Counted from the first letter of the stretch, positions 15,695-24,704 are shown. The stretch: 30,154 nt of DNA from JACVRM01 sp046262315 (GCA_046262315.1 JBHEMZ010000073.1:1-30154); one strand, 5' to 3'. Translations and numbers: made by a program. Notes: generated from the letters alone by a model not told the origin.

Positions 15695-15727
15695 CTAGCC
15701 GCTCTCGACATCGTCGAGAGCGGCTAG
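15695..15727 (-). promoter_or_regulatory. Perfect 15-bp hairpin over the valS stop codon
   Basis: The arms 15695-15709 and 15713-15727 are exact inverted complements around a 3-base loop. On the minus strand the hairpin encodes the last ten codons and the stop of valS (residues LAALDDVESG) and ends ten bases before the folC ATG. There is no T-run after it. It could block the folC ribosome site, act as a processing or stability element, or be an unusual terminator. Confidence 0.6.
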
Positions 15728-18121
15728 TTCGCGGCGGTAGCGCTCTAGCTTCTCGCGCTCCGCCTCCACCACCTCGGCCGGCGCCCTGGAGACGAAACGA
15801 TCATTCGCGAGCAACGCCTCGGCGCGCGCGATCTCCTTGCGTAGGCGCTCCCTTTCGACCTCGACATTCCCGTTGACGCGGGTCCGGTCCGGCTGCACGA
15901 CGGCGTCGAAGATGCGCCGCTCGTCGCCGGCGAGCTCGACGAGCACGCCGCTACGCCGGAAAATCGCGGCCGCCTCCTGCACGCGTTCGAGCGCGCTTCT
16001 GTCCGCGGCGTAGCGATCGTCCGGCTCGGGCCACGGCGCACGGATCAGTCGCGACTCCCGGGCAGGCAGGTTGGTCCAGATCTCCTCCGTCACGTGCGGC
16101 ATGACCGGGTGCAGCAGCTTCAGCAGCCGCTCGAGCGCGGCGAGTGCCGTCCCGCGCGCGTCCTCGTCGCCCGCGCGGAGCCGGGGCTTGATCGCCTCCG
16201 CGTACCAGTCGCAGAAATCGTCGAAGGTGAGGTGGTAGAGCGCGTTCGCCACCGGCGCGAACTCGAACGCCCCGAGCTGCGTTTCGAGCTCCACGCGCGT
16301 GGCCTCGAGGCGCGCGAGGATCCAGCGCTCCTCCACATCGCTCGGCTTGGCCTCCGGCCGCTGGCTTCCCCCCGCTTCGAGGATCAGCCGTGCCACGTTC
16401 CAGAGCTTGTTGGCGAGCTTGCGGCCCTCCTCGACCGCGCCGTAGGAGAAGCGCACGTCCTGTGTCGAGGACATCTTCAGCAGCCCGTAGCGCGCCGCGT
16501 CGGCGCCGTGCTCGTTCACGACGTCGAGCGGGTCGATGCCGGTGCCGAGGCTCTTCGACATGCGCCGCCCGTCGGGCGCGAGCACGGTGGAGTGGATGAT
16601 CACGTCGCGAAACGGGATCTCCCCGAGCAGCTCGAGACCCGAGAAGATCATGCGGTTCTCCCAGAGGCGGATGATCTCGCGGCCGGTGGTCTGAAGATCC
16701 CCGGGGTAAAAGTGGCTGAGATCCGGCGTGTCGTCGGGCCAGCCGAGCGTCGCGAAGGGCCAGAGGGCCGACGAGAACCACGTGTCGAGCACGTCCGTCT
16801 CCTGCGTCAGATCTGCGGAGCCGCACTCGGCGCAACGCTCCGGCTCGCTCTCCGCACAGGTCGTGTGACGGTCCGGGCAGTACCAGAGCGGGATCTGGTG
16901 TCCCCACCAAATCTGCCGCGAGATGCACCAGTCGGGTGCGTTCTCGAGCGAGTCGATCGCGAAGCGGTGCTGCGACTCGGGGTGGTAGACCACGCGCCGC
17001 TCGTGCAATGCCTGGAGCGCCGGCTTCTTCAGTTCCTTCATCGAGCACCACCACTGCAGCGAGACGAGCGGCTCGATGCGGCTCTCGCAGCGCTCACAGA
17101 GGGCCACGGAGTGCCGGTAGTGCTCACGGCTCTCGAGCAGGCCCCGCTGGCGACACCATGCGACCACCCGCTCGGACGCCTCGTCCTGCGTCAGTCCCGC
17201 TAGCTCTCCGGCCTCCTCGCTCATGCGCCCGTCAGGGGCGATCACCGAGGGCTCGGGCAGCCCGTGCGCGCGGCCGATCTCGAAATCCGTCGGATCGTGA
17301 CCGGGTGTGATCTTGAGCGCGCCCGTACCGAAGTCCGGCTCGACGCGCTCGTCGGCGATGATCGGCACGCGGCGCTCCACGAAGGGCACGCTCGCTTCCC
17401 TGCCGACGAAGTCGCGGTAGCGGTCGTCATCCGGGTGCACCGCGACGGCCACGTCGGCGAGAATCGTCGCCGGTCGCACCGTCGCGATCGCGATGTGGCC
17501 GGAGCCGTCGGCGAGCGGGTAGCGGATCGTCGAGAGCGCGTCGTCCACGTCCGTGTGGACGACCTCGAGGTCGGAGAGCGACGTCTGATGGAACGGGCAC
17601 CAATTGATGATGCGGTTGTCCCGGTAGATCCAGCCCTTGCCGTGCAGGTGCACGAAGAAGCGCATCACCGCACGCACGTAGGCGTCGTCCATGGTAAAAC
17701 GCTCGCGCCGGTAGTCCAGCGACGCCCCCATGCGCCGGAACTGCTCCATGATGCGGCCGCCGTACTCGTGCAGCCACTCCCAGACGAGCTCCGTGAAGGC
17801 CTCTCGCCCCAGCTCCTGGCGGCTGCGGCCCTCGCGGGCGAGATGCTTCTCGACGGCGGCCTGAGTCGATATGCCGGCGTGATCGTACCCCGGCTGGAAG
17901 AGCGTGTTAAAACCCTGCATGCGCTTCATGCGCACGAGCGCGTCGCCCATCGCCAGCTGGAGAGCGTGGCCAATGTGCAGCTCGCCGGTCACGTTGGGCG
18001 GCGGATGCGCGTCGACAAACGTCGGCCGGCCCGGCTCGACGTCGGCGCCGTAGAGGCCCTCCTCTTCCCAGGTGCGCTGCCAGCGCTCCTCGACGCCCTG
18101 TGGACGGTACAGCGGCTCCAT
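15695..18121 (-). CDS. valS: Valyl-tRNA synthetase
   Basis: This class I aminoacyl-tRNA synthetase charges tRNA-Val. It has 808 residues. The catalytic domain has HIGH (49-52) after PPPNVTG and the KMSKS-type loop RMSKS (520-524). The editing (CP1) domain lies between them (about 195-340). Zinc-type cysteines occur in CERCESR (342 onward) and in CPDRHTTC..CAEC (415-433). Signature pieces include PDWCISRQIWWGHQIPLWYC and DVLDTWFSSALWPF. The anticodon-binding domain (about 595-715) is followed by the coiled-coil arm typical of ValS (about 755-805), which with the CP1 pieces separates it from IleS and LeuS. It is shorter than the E. coli enzyme (951), mainly between the anticodon domain and the arm. 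The ATG at 18121 gives the family N-terminus. Confidence 0.97.
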   Translation of the reverse strand: MEPLYRPQGVEERWQRTWEEEGLYGADVEPGRPTFVDAHPPPNVTGELHIGHALQLAMGDALVRMKRMQGFNTLFQPGYDHAGISTQAAVEKHLAREGRSRQELGREAFTELVWEWLHEYGGRIMEQFRRMGASLDYRRERFTMDDAYVRAVMRFFVHLHGKGWIYRDNRIINWCPFHQTSLSDLEVVHTDVDDALSTIRYPLADGSGHIAIATVRPATILADVAVAVHPDDDRYRDFVGREASVPFVERRVPIIADERVEPDFGTGALKITPGHDPTDFEIGRAHGLPEPSVIAPDGRMSEEAGELAGLTQDEASERVVAWCRQRGLLESREHYRHSVALCERCESRIEPLVSLQWWCSMKELKKPALQALHERRVVYHPESQHRFAIDSLENAPDWCISRQIWWGHQIPLWYCPDRHTTCAESEPERCAECGSADLTQETDVLDTWFSSALWPFATLGWPDDTPDLSHFYPGDLQTTGREIIRLWENRMIFSGLELLGEIPFRDVIIHSTVLAPDGRRMSKSLGTGIDPLDVVNEHGADAARYGLLKMSSTQDVRFSYGAVEEGRKLANKLWNVARLILEAGGSQRPEAKPSDVEERWILARLEATRVELETQLGAFEFAPVANALYHLTFDDFCDWYAEAIKPRLRAGDEDARGTALAALERLLKLLHPVMPHVTEEIWTNLPARESRLIRAPWPEPDDRYAADRSALERVQEAAAIFRRSGVLVELAGDERRIFDAVVQPDRTRVNGNVEVERERLRKEIARAEALLANDRFVSRAPAEVVEAEREKLERYRRELAALDDVESG

Positions 18122-18445
18122 CAGGCGATCGTAGCCCCGTCGGGACGCGCTACCGACCGCGCGACCCGAAGGTCGTGGCGCGAAGGCCGGATGAGGTCAG
18201 GCAGCGACTATGGGCGCAGTATGCCCACGCAGTCGCAGTCGCGCAAACGCGTCTGTCACCGGCTACTAGGACACGCCCGGCGCGACGATCCTCTAGCGAT
18301 AAGCCGTCCAGTAGCCGACGGCGCTCCTACACCGGCGCAGGCCGGCTTTGTCGGCCGTAGCCACACCGCGCGACGCCGCGTCTGACTCGAGACCCGTCGC
18401 AAGTCGTCATGGCCTGCGCAAGCAGGCCGGACTTGCGGCGGCAAA
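18122..18445. other. Gap between clpX end and valS start: no gene seen
   Basis: This 324-base stretch probably holds the end signals of clpX and the promoter and leader of valS. On the minus strand I see a small UUCG-loop hairpin (CGACC and GGTCG around TTCG, near 18160-18173). TTGCGC and CATACT, 17 bases apart near 18220-18245, could be a weak promoter, but the match is poor. I looked for a T-box signature (GGTGG..ACCGCG) and did not find one. Confidence 0.4.
18411..18428 (-). terminator. Hairpin just after clpX
   Basis: GGCCTGC and GCAGGCC form a perfect 7-bp stem with a 4-base loop, starting 17 bases after the clpX stop. No U-tract follows on the minus strand. U-less hairpins are common near actinobacterial gene ends, so termination or 3-prime end protection is plausible. 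Confidence 0.4.
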
Positions 18446-19729
<1,284 letters not shown>

Positions 19730-19730
19730 C

Positions 19731-19967
19731 TCAGCCCGCTACCACCGGTCGGAGAATCCGCGAGAGGAGGCCGCGCCGGCCCGCCGGCCAGCACTTCGAC
19801 TGCCCGGAAGCCGTCACCAGCGGGGCTACGTCCTCATGGACGATCTCCTTGCAGAGATCGACGCAGCTGTCGCAGATGCAGACGCCGGGCCCAGCGATCA
19901 ACTTCTTGACCTGCTGCTCCCCCCTCCCACAGAAGCTGCAGAGAGGGTGTTCGCTCGCGCGCGCCAT
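19731..19967 (-). CDS. Stand-alone ClpX-type zinc-binding domain protein (78 aa)
   Basis: Residues 1-45 are nearly identical to the N-terminus of the ClpX encoded just downstream (shared QVKKLIAGPGV, with cysteines at 10, 13, 32 and 35), but there is no AAA+ domain. The rest (about 46-78) is a short unrelated tail with one Cys and a basic end (RRGLLSRILRPVVAG). AAGGAG four bases before the ATG at 19967 is a strong ribosome site, stronger than that of clpX. It sits between clpP and clpX in the same direction. The ClpX zinc domain dimerises and recruits adaptors and some substrates, so a free copy might act as adaptor, decoy or regulator; a frozen partial duplication is the dull alternative. 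No frameshift to clpX is needed to explain it. Confidence 0.85.
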   Translation of the reverse strand: MARASEHPLCSFCGRGEQQVKKLIAGPGVCICDSCVDLCKEIVHEDVAPLVTASGQSKCWPAGRRGLLSRILRPVVAG

Positions 19968-20000
19968 GAGTCTCCTTGTACCTCGGTTTCCCGTGTGCGG

Positions 20001-20606
20001 CTAGGCCGGTCGTCCGTCGCGGTGCGTCACAACCACGTCGATGATGCCGTAATCCTTGGCCTCCTGCGCGGTCATGAAATAGTCGCGGTCGGTGTCACGC
20101 GAGACCTTCTCGAGATCCTGACCCGTGTGCTCGGCGAGGATCTCCTCGAGGCGGCGCTTGAGATTGAGCGTCTCCCGCGCGCGGATCTCGATGTCGGTTG
20201 CCTGGCCGCCCATGCCCCCCGGCGTCCACACCTGGTGGATGAGGATCTTGGCGTTCGGGAGCGCCATGCGCTTGCCGGTCGCGCCCGCTCCCAGCAGCAC
20301 GGCTCCCATGGACATCGCGATGCCGATGACGGTCGTCTGCACGTCGGGCTTGATGAACTGCATCGTGTCGTAGATGGCGAGCCCGGCGTACACGTCGCCG
20401 CCCGGCGAGTTGATGTAAAGGAAGATGTCCTTGTCCGGGTCCTCCGACTCGAGATGGAGGAGCTGGGCGACGACGAGGTTCGCGATCTGGTCGTCGATCG
20501 GCGTGCCGAGCATGATGATGCGCTCGTTGAGCAGGCGCGAGTAGATGTCGAAGGCGCGCTCGCCGCGCGACGTCTGCTCGATGACCATGGGGATCATGGG
20601 GCTCAT
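20001..20606 (-). CDS. clpP: ATP-dependent Clp protease proteolytic subunit
   Basis: ClpP is the serine-protease chamber partner of ClpX. The 201-residue product has the full catalytic triad: S99 in IAMSMGA, H124 in ILIHQ, and D175 in the DTDRDYF segment. It also has the family blocks YINSPGGDVYAGLAIYD and GQATDIEIRARE. One change is WTPGGMGG where many ClpPs have a shorter loop after the histidine. The ATG at 20606 has AAGGAG six bases upstream and overlaps the tig stop in ATGA, so it is coupled to trigger factor. Only one clpP is in the window; many actinobacteria have two, so a second may lie elsewhere. Confidence 0.97.
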   Translation of the reverse strand: MSPMIPMVIEQTSRGERAFDIYSRLLNERIIMLGTPIDDQIANLVVAQLLHLESEDPDKDIFLYINSPGGDVYAGLAIYDTMQFIKPDVQTTVIGIAMSMGAVLLGAGATGKRMALPNAKILIHQVWTPGGMGGQATDIEIRARETLNLKRRLEEILAEHTGQDLEKVSRDTDRDYFMTAQEAKDYGIIDVVVTHRDGRPA

Positions 20607-21955
20607 GCTGGCTCCTTGCTGCGGGGGGTCCACAATTTCGTAGCGGTCTCGGGAGTTTCCTGCTCTGGCGTCCAAAGCCTGTCGCGGGCGCGTGCGAGGT
20701 CGACCGGGATGCGCTTGACCTCGGCGACGATACGGTCGAGCGCGTCGCGCAGCCGGATGTCGGCGCGAAGGGCCTCCCAGCGGCCCCCTGCGCGGAGCTG
20801 GCGGATGATCTCATCGGGATCGTCGTCGGAGTCGGCGGCCTGGTCGCGGACGAGCGCCTCGACCTGCTCGTCGGCGACCTCGAGCCCGAGCTGCTCGGCG
20901 ACGGCCTCCAGGACGAGCTCCCGGCCGATCGCCTGGCGCGACTCGGCGCGCAGCTGCTCCGTCAGCTGCTCGGGTGTCTGGCCGGTGAGCTGGAAGTAGA
21001 GCTCGGGCTGGATGCCACGCCGCTCAAGGGAGTGGGCTAGCCCGTGCCACAGCTCGGAGGCGCGGACGTCGACCAGGCGATCGGCGATCTCCACGCGCGA
21101 GGCGTCGACAAGCCTGTCGATCGCGGTCTCGCGAAAGCGCACCTCGAGCTCATCCGAGAGCTGCTCGCGCAGGCGCGCCTCGATGTCGGTGCGCAGCTCG
21201 GCGAGCGTGTCGAACTCGGTGGCGGCGCGGGCGAGCTCGTCGTCGACCGGCGGCAGGACCGCCTCCTTGATCTCCTTCACGGTGACCTCGACGTTGCGCT
21301 CGCTGCCGTCGGCGAGTTCGTAGCGGACGGCACGAGTCTCACCGGCCGACATGCCCGCCAGCGTGGTCTCGATCTCCTCGACGAGCTTGCCCGAGCCGAG
21401 CTCGAGCACCACGTCACGCTGCGCCTCGCCCGAAGGAGCGACGACGTCTATGACGAGGGTATCGCCGTCTTGGGCGGGCCGACCCTCGACCGGGGTGAGT
21501 TCGGCGACCGTGCGGCGCACGCCTTCGAGCTCGCGCTCGACCAGCTCCTCGGGCACTTCGGGCTCGGCTGCGGGGACCTCGAGCTGCGTCCAGTCGGCGA
21601 CCTCGGGGGGAGGTTGCACGGCCACCGTCGCCGTGAAGCTGAAGCTCTCGTCGGGCGAGTCGGGCAAGTCATAGCCGTACTCCGGCTGCTCGACCGGGCG
21701 GATCTTCGTTGTTGCGGCAGCGTTCCGGAACCAGCCGCCGATGTGGCTCTCGACTGCCTCGGTGTAGAGCCGATCGCGCCCGACGCGGGCGACGAGCACG
21801 GGCAGCGGCACCTTGCCCTTGCGGAAGCCGGGGATGCGTGCGGAGGCCGCGAGGTCGGCGGCGGCGTGGTCGACGGCGTGGCGGACGTCGTGGCTCGAAA
21901 CCTCGATGCTCAGGCGCACGCGGTTGTCCGCGAGCTGCTCGACCTGCGTCTCCAC
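20603..21955 (-). CDS. tig: Trigger factor, ribosome-bound chaperone
   Basis: Trigger factor binds L23 at the exit tunnel and shields nascent chains. The 450-residue product starts VETQVEQLADNRVRLSIEV. It has the ribosome-binding signature GFRKGKVP (about 43-50), an FKBP-type domain (about 150-230) and the long helical C-terminal chaperone arms. The FKBP part keeps GDTLVIDV and LELGSGKLVEEIETTLAGM but lacks the usual FxGG segment and is shortened, so prolyl isomerase activity may be reduced or lost. A tail of about 35 residues beyond the usual end (from about IPVDLARARDRLWTPEQ) is unusual. The start is GTG at 21955, chosen by family match. It overlaps clpP by four bases. Confidence 0.95.
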   Translation of the reverse strand: METQVEQLADNRVRLSIEVSSHDVRHAVDHAAADLAASARIPGFRKGKVPLPVLVARVGRDRLYTEAVESHIGGWFRNAAATTKIRPVEQPEYGYDLPDSPDESFSFTATVAVQPPPEVADWTQLEVPAAEPEVPEELVERELEGVRRTVAELTPVEGRPAQDGDTLVIDVVAPSGEAQRDVVLELGSGKLVEEIETTLAGMSAGETRAVRYELADGSERNVEVTVKEIKEAVLPPVDDELARAATEFDTLAELRTDIEARLREQLSDELEVRFRETAIDRLVDASRVEIADRLVDVRASELWHGLAHSLERRGIQPELYFQLTGQTPEQLTEQLRAESRQAIGRELVLEAVAEQLGLEVADEQVEALVRDQAADSDDDPDEIIRQLRAGGRWEALRADIRLRDALDRIVAEVKRIPVDLARARDRLWTPEQETPETATKLWTPRSKEPA

Positions 21956-21986
21956 GCAGCCATTGAACCAGAAGGGTCTCGGCCTG

Positions 21987-22000
21987 CCGCCGGCCGGCGG
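21987..22000. promoter_or_regulatory. 14-bp perfect palindrome between tig and the divergent phosphatase gene
   Basis: CCGCCGGCCGGCGG is its own reverse complement and lies in the middle of the 89-base gap between two divergent starts (21955 and 22045). It could be an operator for a dimeric regulator, but GC-only palindromes arise easily in DNA of this composition. Confidence 0.25.
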
Positions 22001-22044
22001 GCACGGTGTCCCCGCTGGACCGCCGATCGGGCTACGGTCCGGCC

Positions 22045-22641
22045 GTGCGCCTGTTCGTCCTCGCACGGCACGCGGAATCGACGCTCAATTTCGAGCGGCG
22101 CGTGAACGGCGATCCCACCCGACCTGCGCCGTTGACGAACCGGGGCCGCGAGGAAGCCCGCCTGCTCGGCATGCAGATTGGCTGCGTCCCGCTGGAGCTC
22201 GCGGTGCACACGCGGTTCGCCCGGACTCGAGAGACTGCCGACGCGGCAACCGGCGGCCGCCTTCGGCTGGTCGAGGAGCCTTTGTTCGACGACATCGACG
22301 TCGGCGAGCTCGAAGGCGCACCGATCGATGAGTACCGCGTCGTCAAGCGGCGGCTCGGCCGCGCCACCTGCTTCCCCGGCGGCGAGAGCCTCGACGAGGC
22401 CGCACGCCGCTACGCCCGAGGCTATTGGCGGCTGCTCGAGCGGAGCGGGGCGGCGACGCTCGTCGTGCTCCACGAGATCCCGTTGCGCTATGCCCTCAAT
22501 GCCGCGCGCGGCTCGGACGAGCTGGATGGGCCGCTGCACGAGATTCCGAATGCGCTGCCGTTCCTCTTCGACGAGGATGCGCTGGCGCGAGCCGTCAAGC
22601 GCATCGAACAGCTCGCCGCAGCTACGTCAGCACCGCGCTGA
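22045..22641 (+). CDS. Histidine phosphatase superfamily protein (phosphoglycerate mutase-like)
   Basis: The 198-residue product opens VRLFVLARHAEST, where R8-H9-A matches the RHG catalytic motif (H9 would be the phospho-acceptor). A second histidine, H143 in VVLHEIPLRYALNAA, sits where the family has SHG..R. The LTNRGREEARLLG block is also typical. Related proteins remove phosphate from sugars, nucleotides or cobalamin precursors; the substrate here cannot be named. The GTG at 22045 places the active site eight residues from the N-terminus as expected; an upstream ATG at 22006 would add unrelated sequence. The gene is transcribed away from tig. Confidence 0.85.
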   Translation: MRLFVLARHAESTLNFERRVNGDPTRPAPLTNRGREEARLLGMQIGCVPLELAVHTRFARTRETADAATGGRLRLVEEPLFDDIDVGELEGAPIDEYRVVKRRLGRATCFPGGESLDEAARRYARGYWRLLERSGAATLVVLHEIPLRYALNAARGSDELDGPLHEIPNALPFLFDEDALARAVKRIEQLAAATSAPR

Positions 22642-22759
22642 GGTCGCACAGCGCCTTGCCTGGAAGGTGGGCGGGTCCGTCTGCTCGGCGAGCGCCTGCG
22701 CCGGGAATGAAGACGCGCCGCTTCTTGTCGTTATAGCGAAGCCACCCGGGCTGCGCGGT

Positions 22760-22846
22760 TGGTGCGGGCGAGAGGACTCGAACCTCCAAGGGCCGAAGCC
22801 CAACGGGACCTAAACCCGTCGCGTCTACCAGTTCCGCCACGCCCGC
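22760..22846 (-). tRNA. tRNA-Leu (anticodon UAG)
   Basis: Read on the minus strand, the acceptor arms GCGGGCG and CGCCCGC pair perfectly, followed by discriminator A and an encoded CCA. The D arm (GTGGCGGAACTGGTAGACGC) is typical. The anticodon stem ACGGG/CCCGT encloses the loop TTTAGGT with anticodon TAG at 22812-22810. A long variable arm (GGGC TTCG GCCC) marks a class II tRNA, and the T arm has GGTTCGAGTCC. UAG reads CUN leucine codons. Arms, anticodon and class II arm agree. Confidence 0.97.
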
Positions 22847-22904
22847 GCCGCCCGGAAGCATAGGCACGCGTTTGGCCCTGCCGCGACGCGGGGAAGCCAC
22901 AGAC

Positions 22905-23108
22905 GTGGATCCCGATCAGATTCGCAGCGATCCGGACGACCAGGCCGCCCGCGGGCTCTCGCCCGAGGAACAGCGTGCCGAGCGCGACCGCGAGAGCCAA
23001 CAGCAGGACGACACGAAGTTCCACGAGGCGGTCGAGCTCGAGCGCGAGGAGCGCGAACAGGTCGCAGGGGAGCTTGACGAGCCGCCCGAGCCGCGCGAAG
23101 ACGGTTAG
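22905..23108 (+). CDS. Small, highly charged protein of unknown function (67 aa)
   Basis: The product, starting VDPDQIRSDPDDQAARGLSP, is almost wholly polar: Glu, Asp, Arg and Gln make up well over half. A helical stretch runs near 25-55 and the end is Pro/Glu-rich, so it is probably disordered or a single helix. I prefer the GTG at 22905 because GGGGAAG lies about nine bases before it; a TTG at 22872 is possible. Its stop overlaps the stop of the convergent Kelch gene by two bases. No domain is recognised. The composition resembles many short actinobacterial hypotheticals, and a chance frame is possible. Confidence 0.45.
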   Translation: MDPDQIRSDPDDQAARGLSPEEQRAERDRESQQQDDTKFHEAVELEREEREQVAGELDEPPEPREDG

Positions 23109-24040
23109 CGAACCGTCAGCGACTCGTTCGTGCCGCTGACCGAGAGTCCAGGCGTGCGCCCGCCCGCGACTGCGTAGATCCGGCCTGCGAGCGCGACGAC
23201 ACCGAGGCCGTGGCGCGGCGTCCGCAGGTCGGGCAGCCGCCGCCAGCGGCCGGTGCGAGTGTCGAGCGCGTACACCTTGCGGATGGTTCCGCCGGGCGCC
23301 TCGCCGCCGGCCGAGACGATCGTGCCGCGCCACGCCGCGGCCGCCGTGCCGCCACGCGCTTCGGGAACCGGCTGCACGCGCTGCCAGCGGCGGGTGCCCG
23401 GGTCGTAGCGCTCGACGGTCGCGACGTTCGTGTCGAGGCCAGCCGTCCGGCCGGCGATTGCGTAGACCGAACCGCGCGAGGCTGTCATCCCGAGATGCTC
23501 ACGCGGCGCCGGGCCGGCCGCCTTCGTCCAGCGCCCCGTGTCGAGTGAGTAGACCAGCGTCGTGCGCGCGAGCGTCCGGCCGCCGCTTGCCTCGGTGACG
23601 CCGCCGGCGACGTAGATCCTCCGCCCCATAGCGGCCGCGCCGGCCGCCGCCCGCGGTTCGGGCATCGGCAAGACCGTCCGCCAGCGACCGGACTCGAGCG
23701 TCCAGGCGGCAGTCTGCGGGCCACCCTCGGCATAGCCGCCGAGCACGTAGAGCCGGCCGGCGGCGACTGCGGCCGTGGCATGGTTGACCGCCTGCGGGAG
23801 GTCCGGCAGACGGCGCCAGCGACCCGTAGACGGCGAGTACGCGCCGACACGCGCCGAGCTCGATCCATCCGCCAGGAAGCCGCCCGCCACGACGACCTCT
23901 CGCCCGAGTGCGGCCGCCGCCACCTCCGAGCGGGCGAGCGGCAGGGGCGCGTGCGCGCGCCAGCTCGGTGCCCGCGCCGGCGATGCCTGTCCGGCGGCGG
24001 CCAGTGTTGCGAAAACCAGTGTGATGAGCGTGCGACGCAC
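23105..24040 (-). CDS. Secreted Kelch-repeat beta-propeller protein
   Basis: The 311-residue product has an N-terminal signal sequence (VRRTLITLVFATLAAAGQASPARA; basic start, hydrophobic core, cleavage likely after the alanines near 20-25). Six Kelch blades of about 45-48 residues follow. Each has the pattern 'Y..DTGRW..LP..P.PR.......G..IYV.GG', for example LYVLGGYAEG, IYVAGGVTEA and IYAVAGGRTP. Six repeats are enough to close a propeller. No enzyme motif is present, so it is probably a binding scaffold at the cell surface. The GTG at 24040 gives the signal peptide; a longer frame would add unrelated Arg-rich sequence. It stands alone, without an operon partner. Confidence 0.85.
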   Translation of the reverse strand: MRRTLITLVFATLAAAGQASPARAPSWRAHAPLPLARSEVAAAALGREVVVAGGFLADGSSSARVGAYSPSTGRWRRLPDLPQAVNHATAAVAAGRLYVLGGYAEGGPQTAAWTLESGRWRTVLPMPEPRAAAGAAAMGRRIYVAGGVTEASGGRTLARTTLVYSLDTGRWTKAAGPAPREHLGMTASRGSVYAIAGRTAGLDTNVATVERYDPGTRRWQRVQPVPEARGGTAAAAWRGTIVSAGGEAPGGTIRKVYALDTRTGRWRRLPDLRTPRHGLGVVALAGRIYAVAGGRTPGLSVSGTNESLTVR

Positions 24041-24069
24041 TGCCCCGAGCCTATCTCCAGGCAGCGGAA

Positions 24070-24094
24070 CGACCCGTCTGCGGCACACGGGTCG
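24070..24094 (-). promoter_or_regulatory. 8-bp hairpin upstream of the Kelch gene
   Basis: CGACCCGT (24070-24077) and ACGGGTCG (24087-24094) are perfect inverted complements around a 9-base loop, 30 bases before the Kelch start. It may be a leader structure, an operator, or a leftover terminator of the decayed genes further upstream. The rest of 24041-24301 shows no gene; TCCGG and CCGGA near 24157-24171 form another small inverted repeat. Confidence 0.3.
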
Positions 24095-24301
24095 CTCCCT
24101 GGGGATGAGGGAAGCACCGCCTCGAGGGGAGAGGGTTCGAGCTGCGCTTCCGAATCCGGTATCGCCGGATCGAGCCCCCGCAGCCATCCGCCGTTCGAGG
24201 GATCCGAGCTAGGCAGATGGTGCAGCTAATTGCACTCGACCTGGGGTCGTTGGCCGTCGTCCCGGGCTGAGAGGCGTCCAGTTCGAACACAAACGGCGTC
24301 T

Positions 24302-24461
24302 TTAGCCGTACTCGTTGCCTAGCCAGAGCAGCGATGCGATCGGCTCGTCGGACGCCGTCCGCCCAGGAGTCTTGCCGGGTTGCACTTCCAAGCTGACCCC
24401 GTCGAGCGCCTGTACGCGCCCATAGCGCTTGGCGGTCCTCCACGAGCAAGGCCGGGATCAT
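24302..24461 (-). pseudogene. Fragment of an ABC transporter ATP-binding protein
   Basis: From an ATG at 24461 the frame reads MIPALLVEDR; after a one-base shift it continues KRYGRVQALDGVSLEVQPGK from 24430. Together this is the classic start of an ABC ATPase (usual form '..LTKRYGRVEALDGVSLEVxPGE..GLLGPNGAGKTT'). The similarity ends just before the Walker A site, after which unrelated residues lead to a stop at 24302. No Walker, signature or D-loop motif survives, so it cannot be functional. It lies next to another decayed gene and an IS remnant, which suggests deletion through the ATPase gene. Confidence 0.65.
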
Positions 24462-24497
24462 CGCGCGAGTCTACGAGCGGGTCGTATGCGAGACCCG

Positions 24498-24570
24498 CGC
24501 CGCTTTGTAGCCCGTACCTGCGCCGACCTCTAGCACCCATGCTTTCAGCGAGCTGCAGGCGATCCAGCAT
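24498..24570 (-). pseudogene. Fragment of a SAM-dependent methyltransferase (isoaspartyl methyltransferase-like)
   Basis: The frame from 24570 reads MLDRLQLAESMG; after a frameshift, VLEVGAGTGYKAA is encoded at 24536-24498, with a stop soon after. The join matches the motif I region of protein-L-isoaspartate O-methyltransferases ('..MLExLxLxxGxRVLEVGAGTGYNAALL'). Nothing recognisable of the rest of such an enzyme remains on either side. The exact family is uncertain, as motif I is shared by many class I methyltransferases. Upstream DNA to 24684 holds no further gene that I can identify. Confidence 0.55.
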
Positions 24571-24684
24571 TTCACCCGGGCCTCGATCAGCACCTCGCGC
24601 CGGGTCACGGTGGCGCGGGCCTCGTCGCTCCCCCGCCGCGTCGGGGTCGCGTCTCGGAACTGCTGTAACTTCGCCGGCTCCGTG

Positions 24685-24704
24685 GGGAGGTCGGCGTAGG
24701 CTCC
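24685..24704 (+). repeat. Left terminal inverted repeat of the IS256-type element
   Basis: About 20 bases that match the reverse complement of 26013-26034 with one indel and a few mismatches. It lies 57 bases before the transposase start at 24742, as expected for this family. Confidence 0.7.

Noticed and set aside
18122..18300. Possible T-box leader before valS
   Set aside because: The region lacks the conserved T-box sequence and a terminator/antiterminator pair; only a small UUCG hairpin was found.
22642..22759. Possible gene or terminator between the phosphatase and the tRNA
   Set aside because: No start with a ribosome site and no stem plus T-run was found in these 118 bases.
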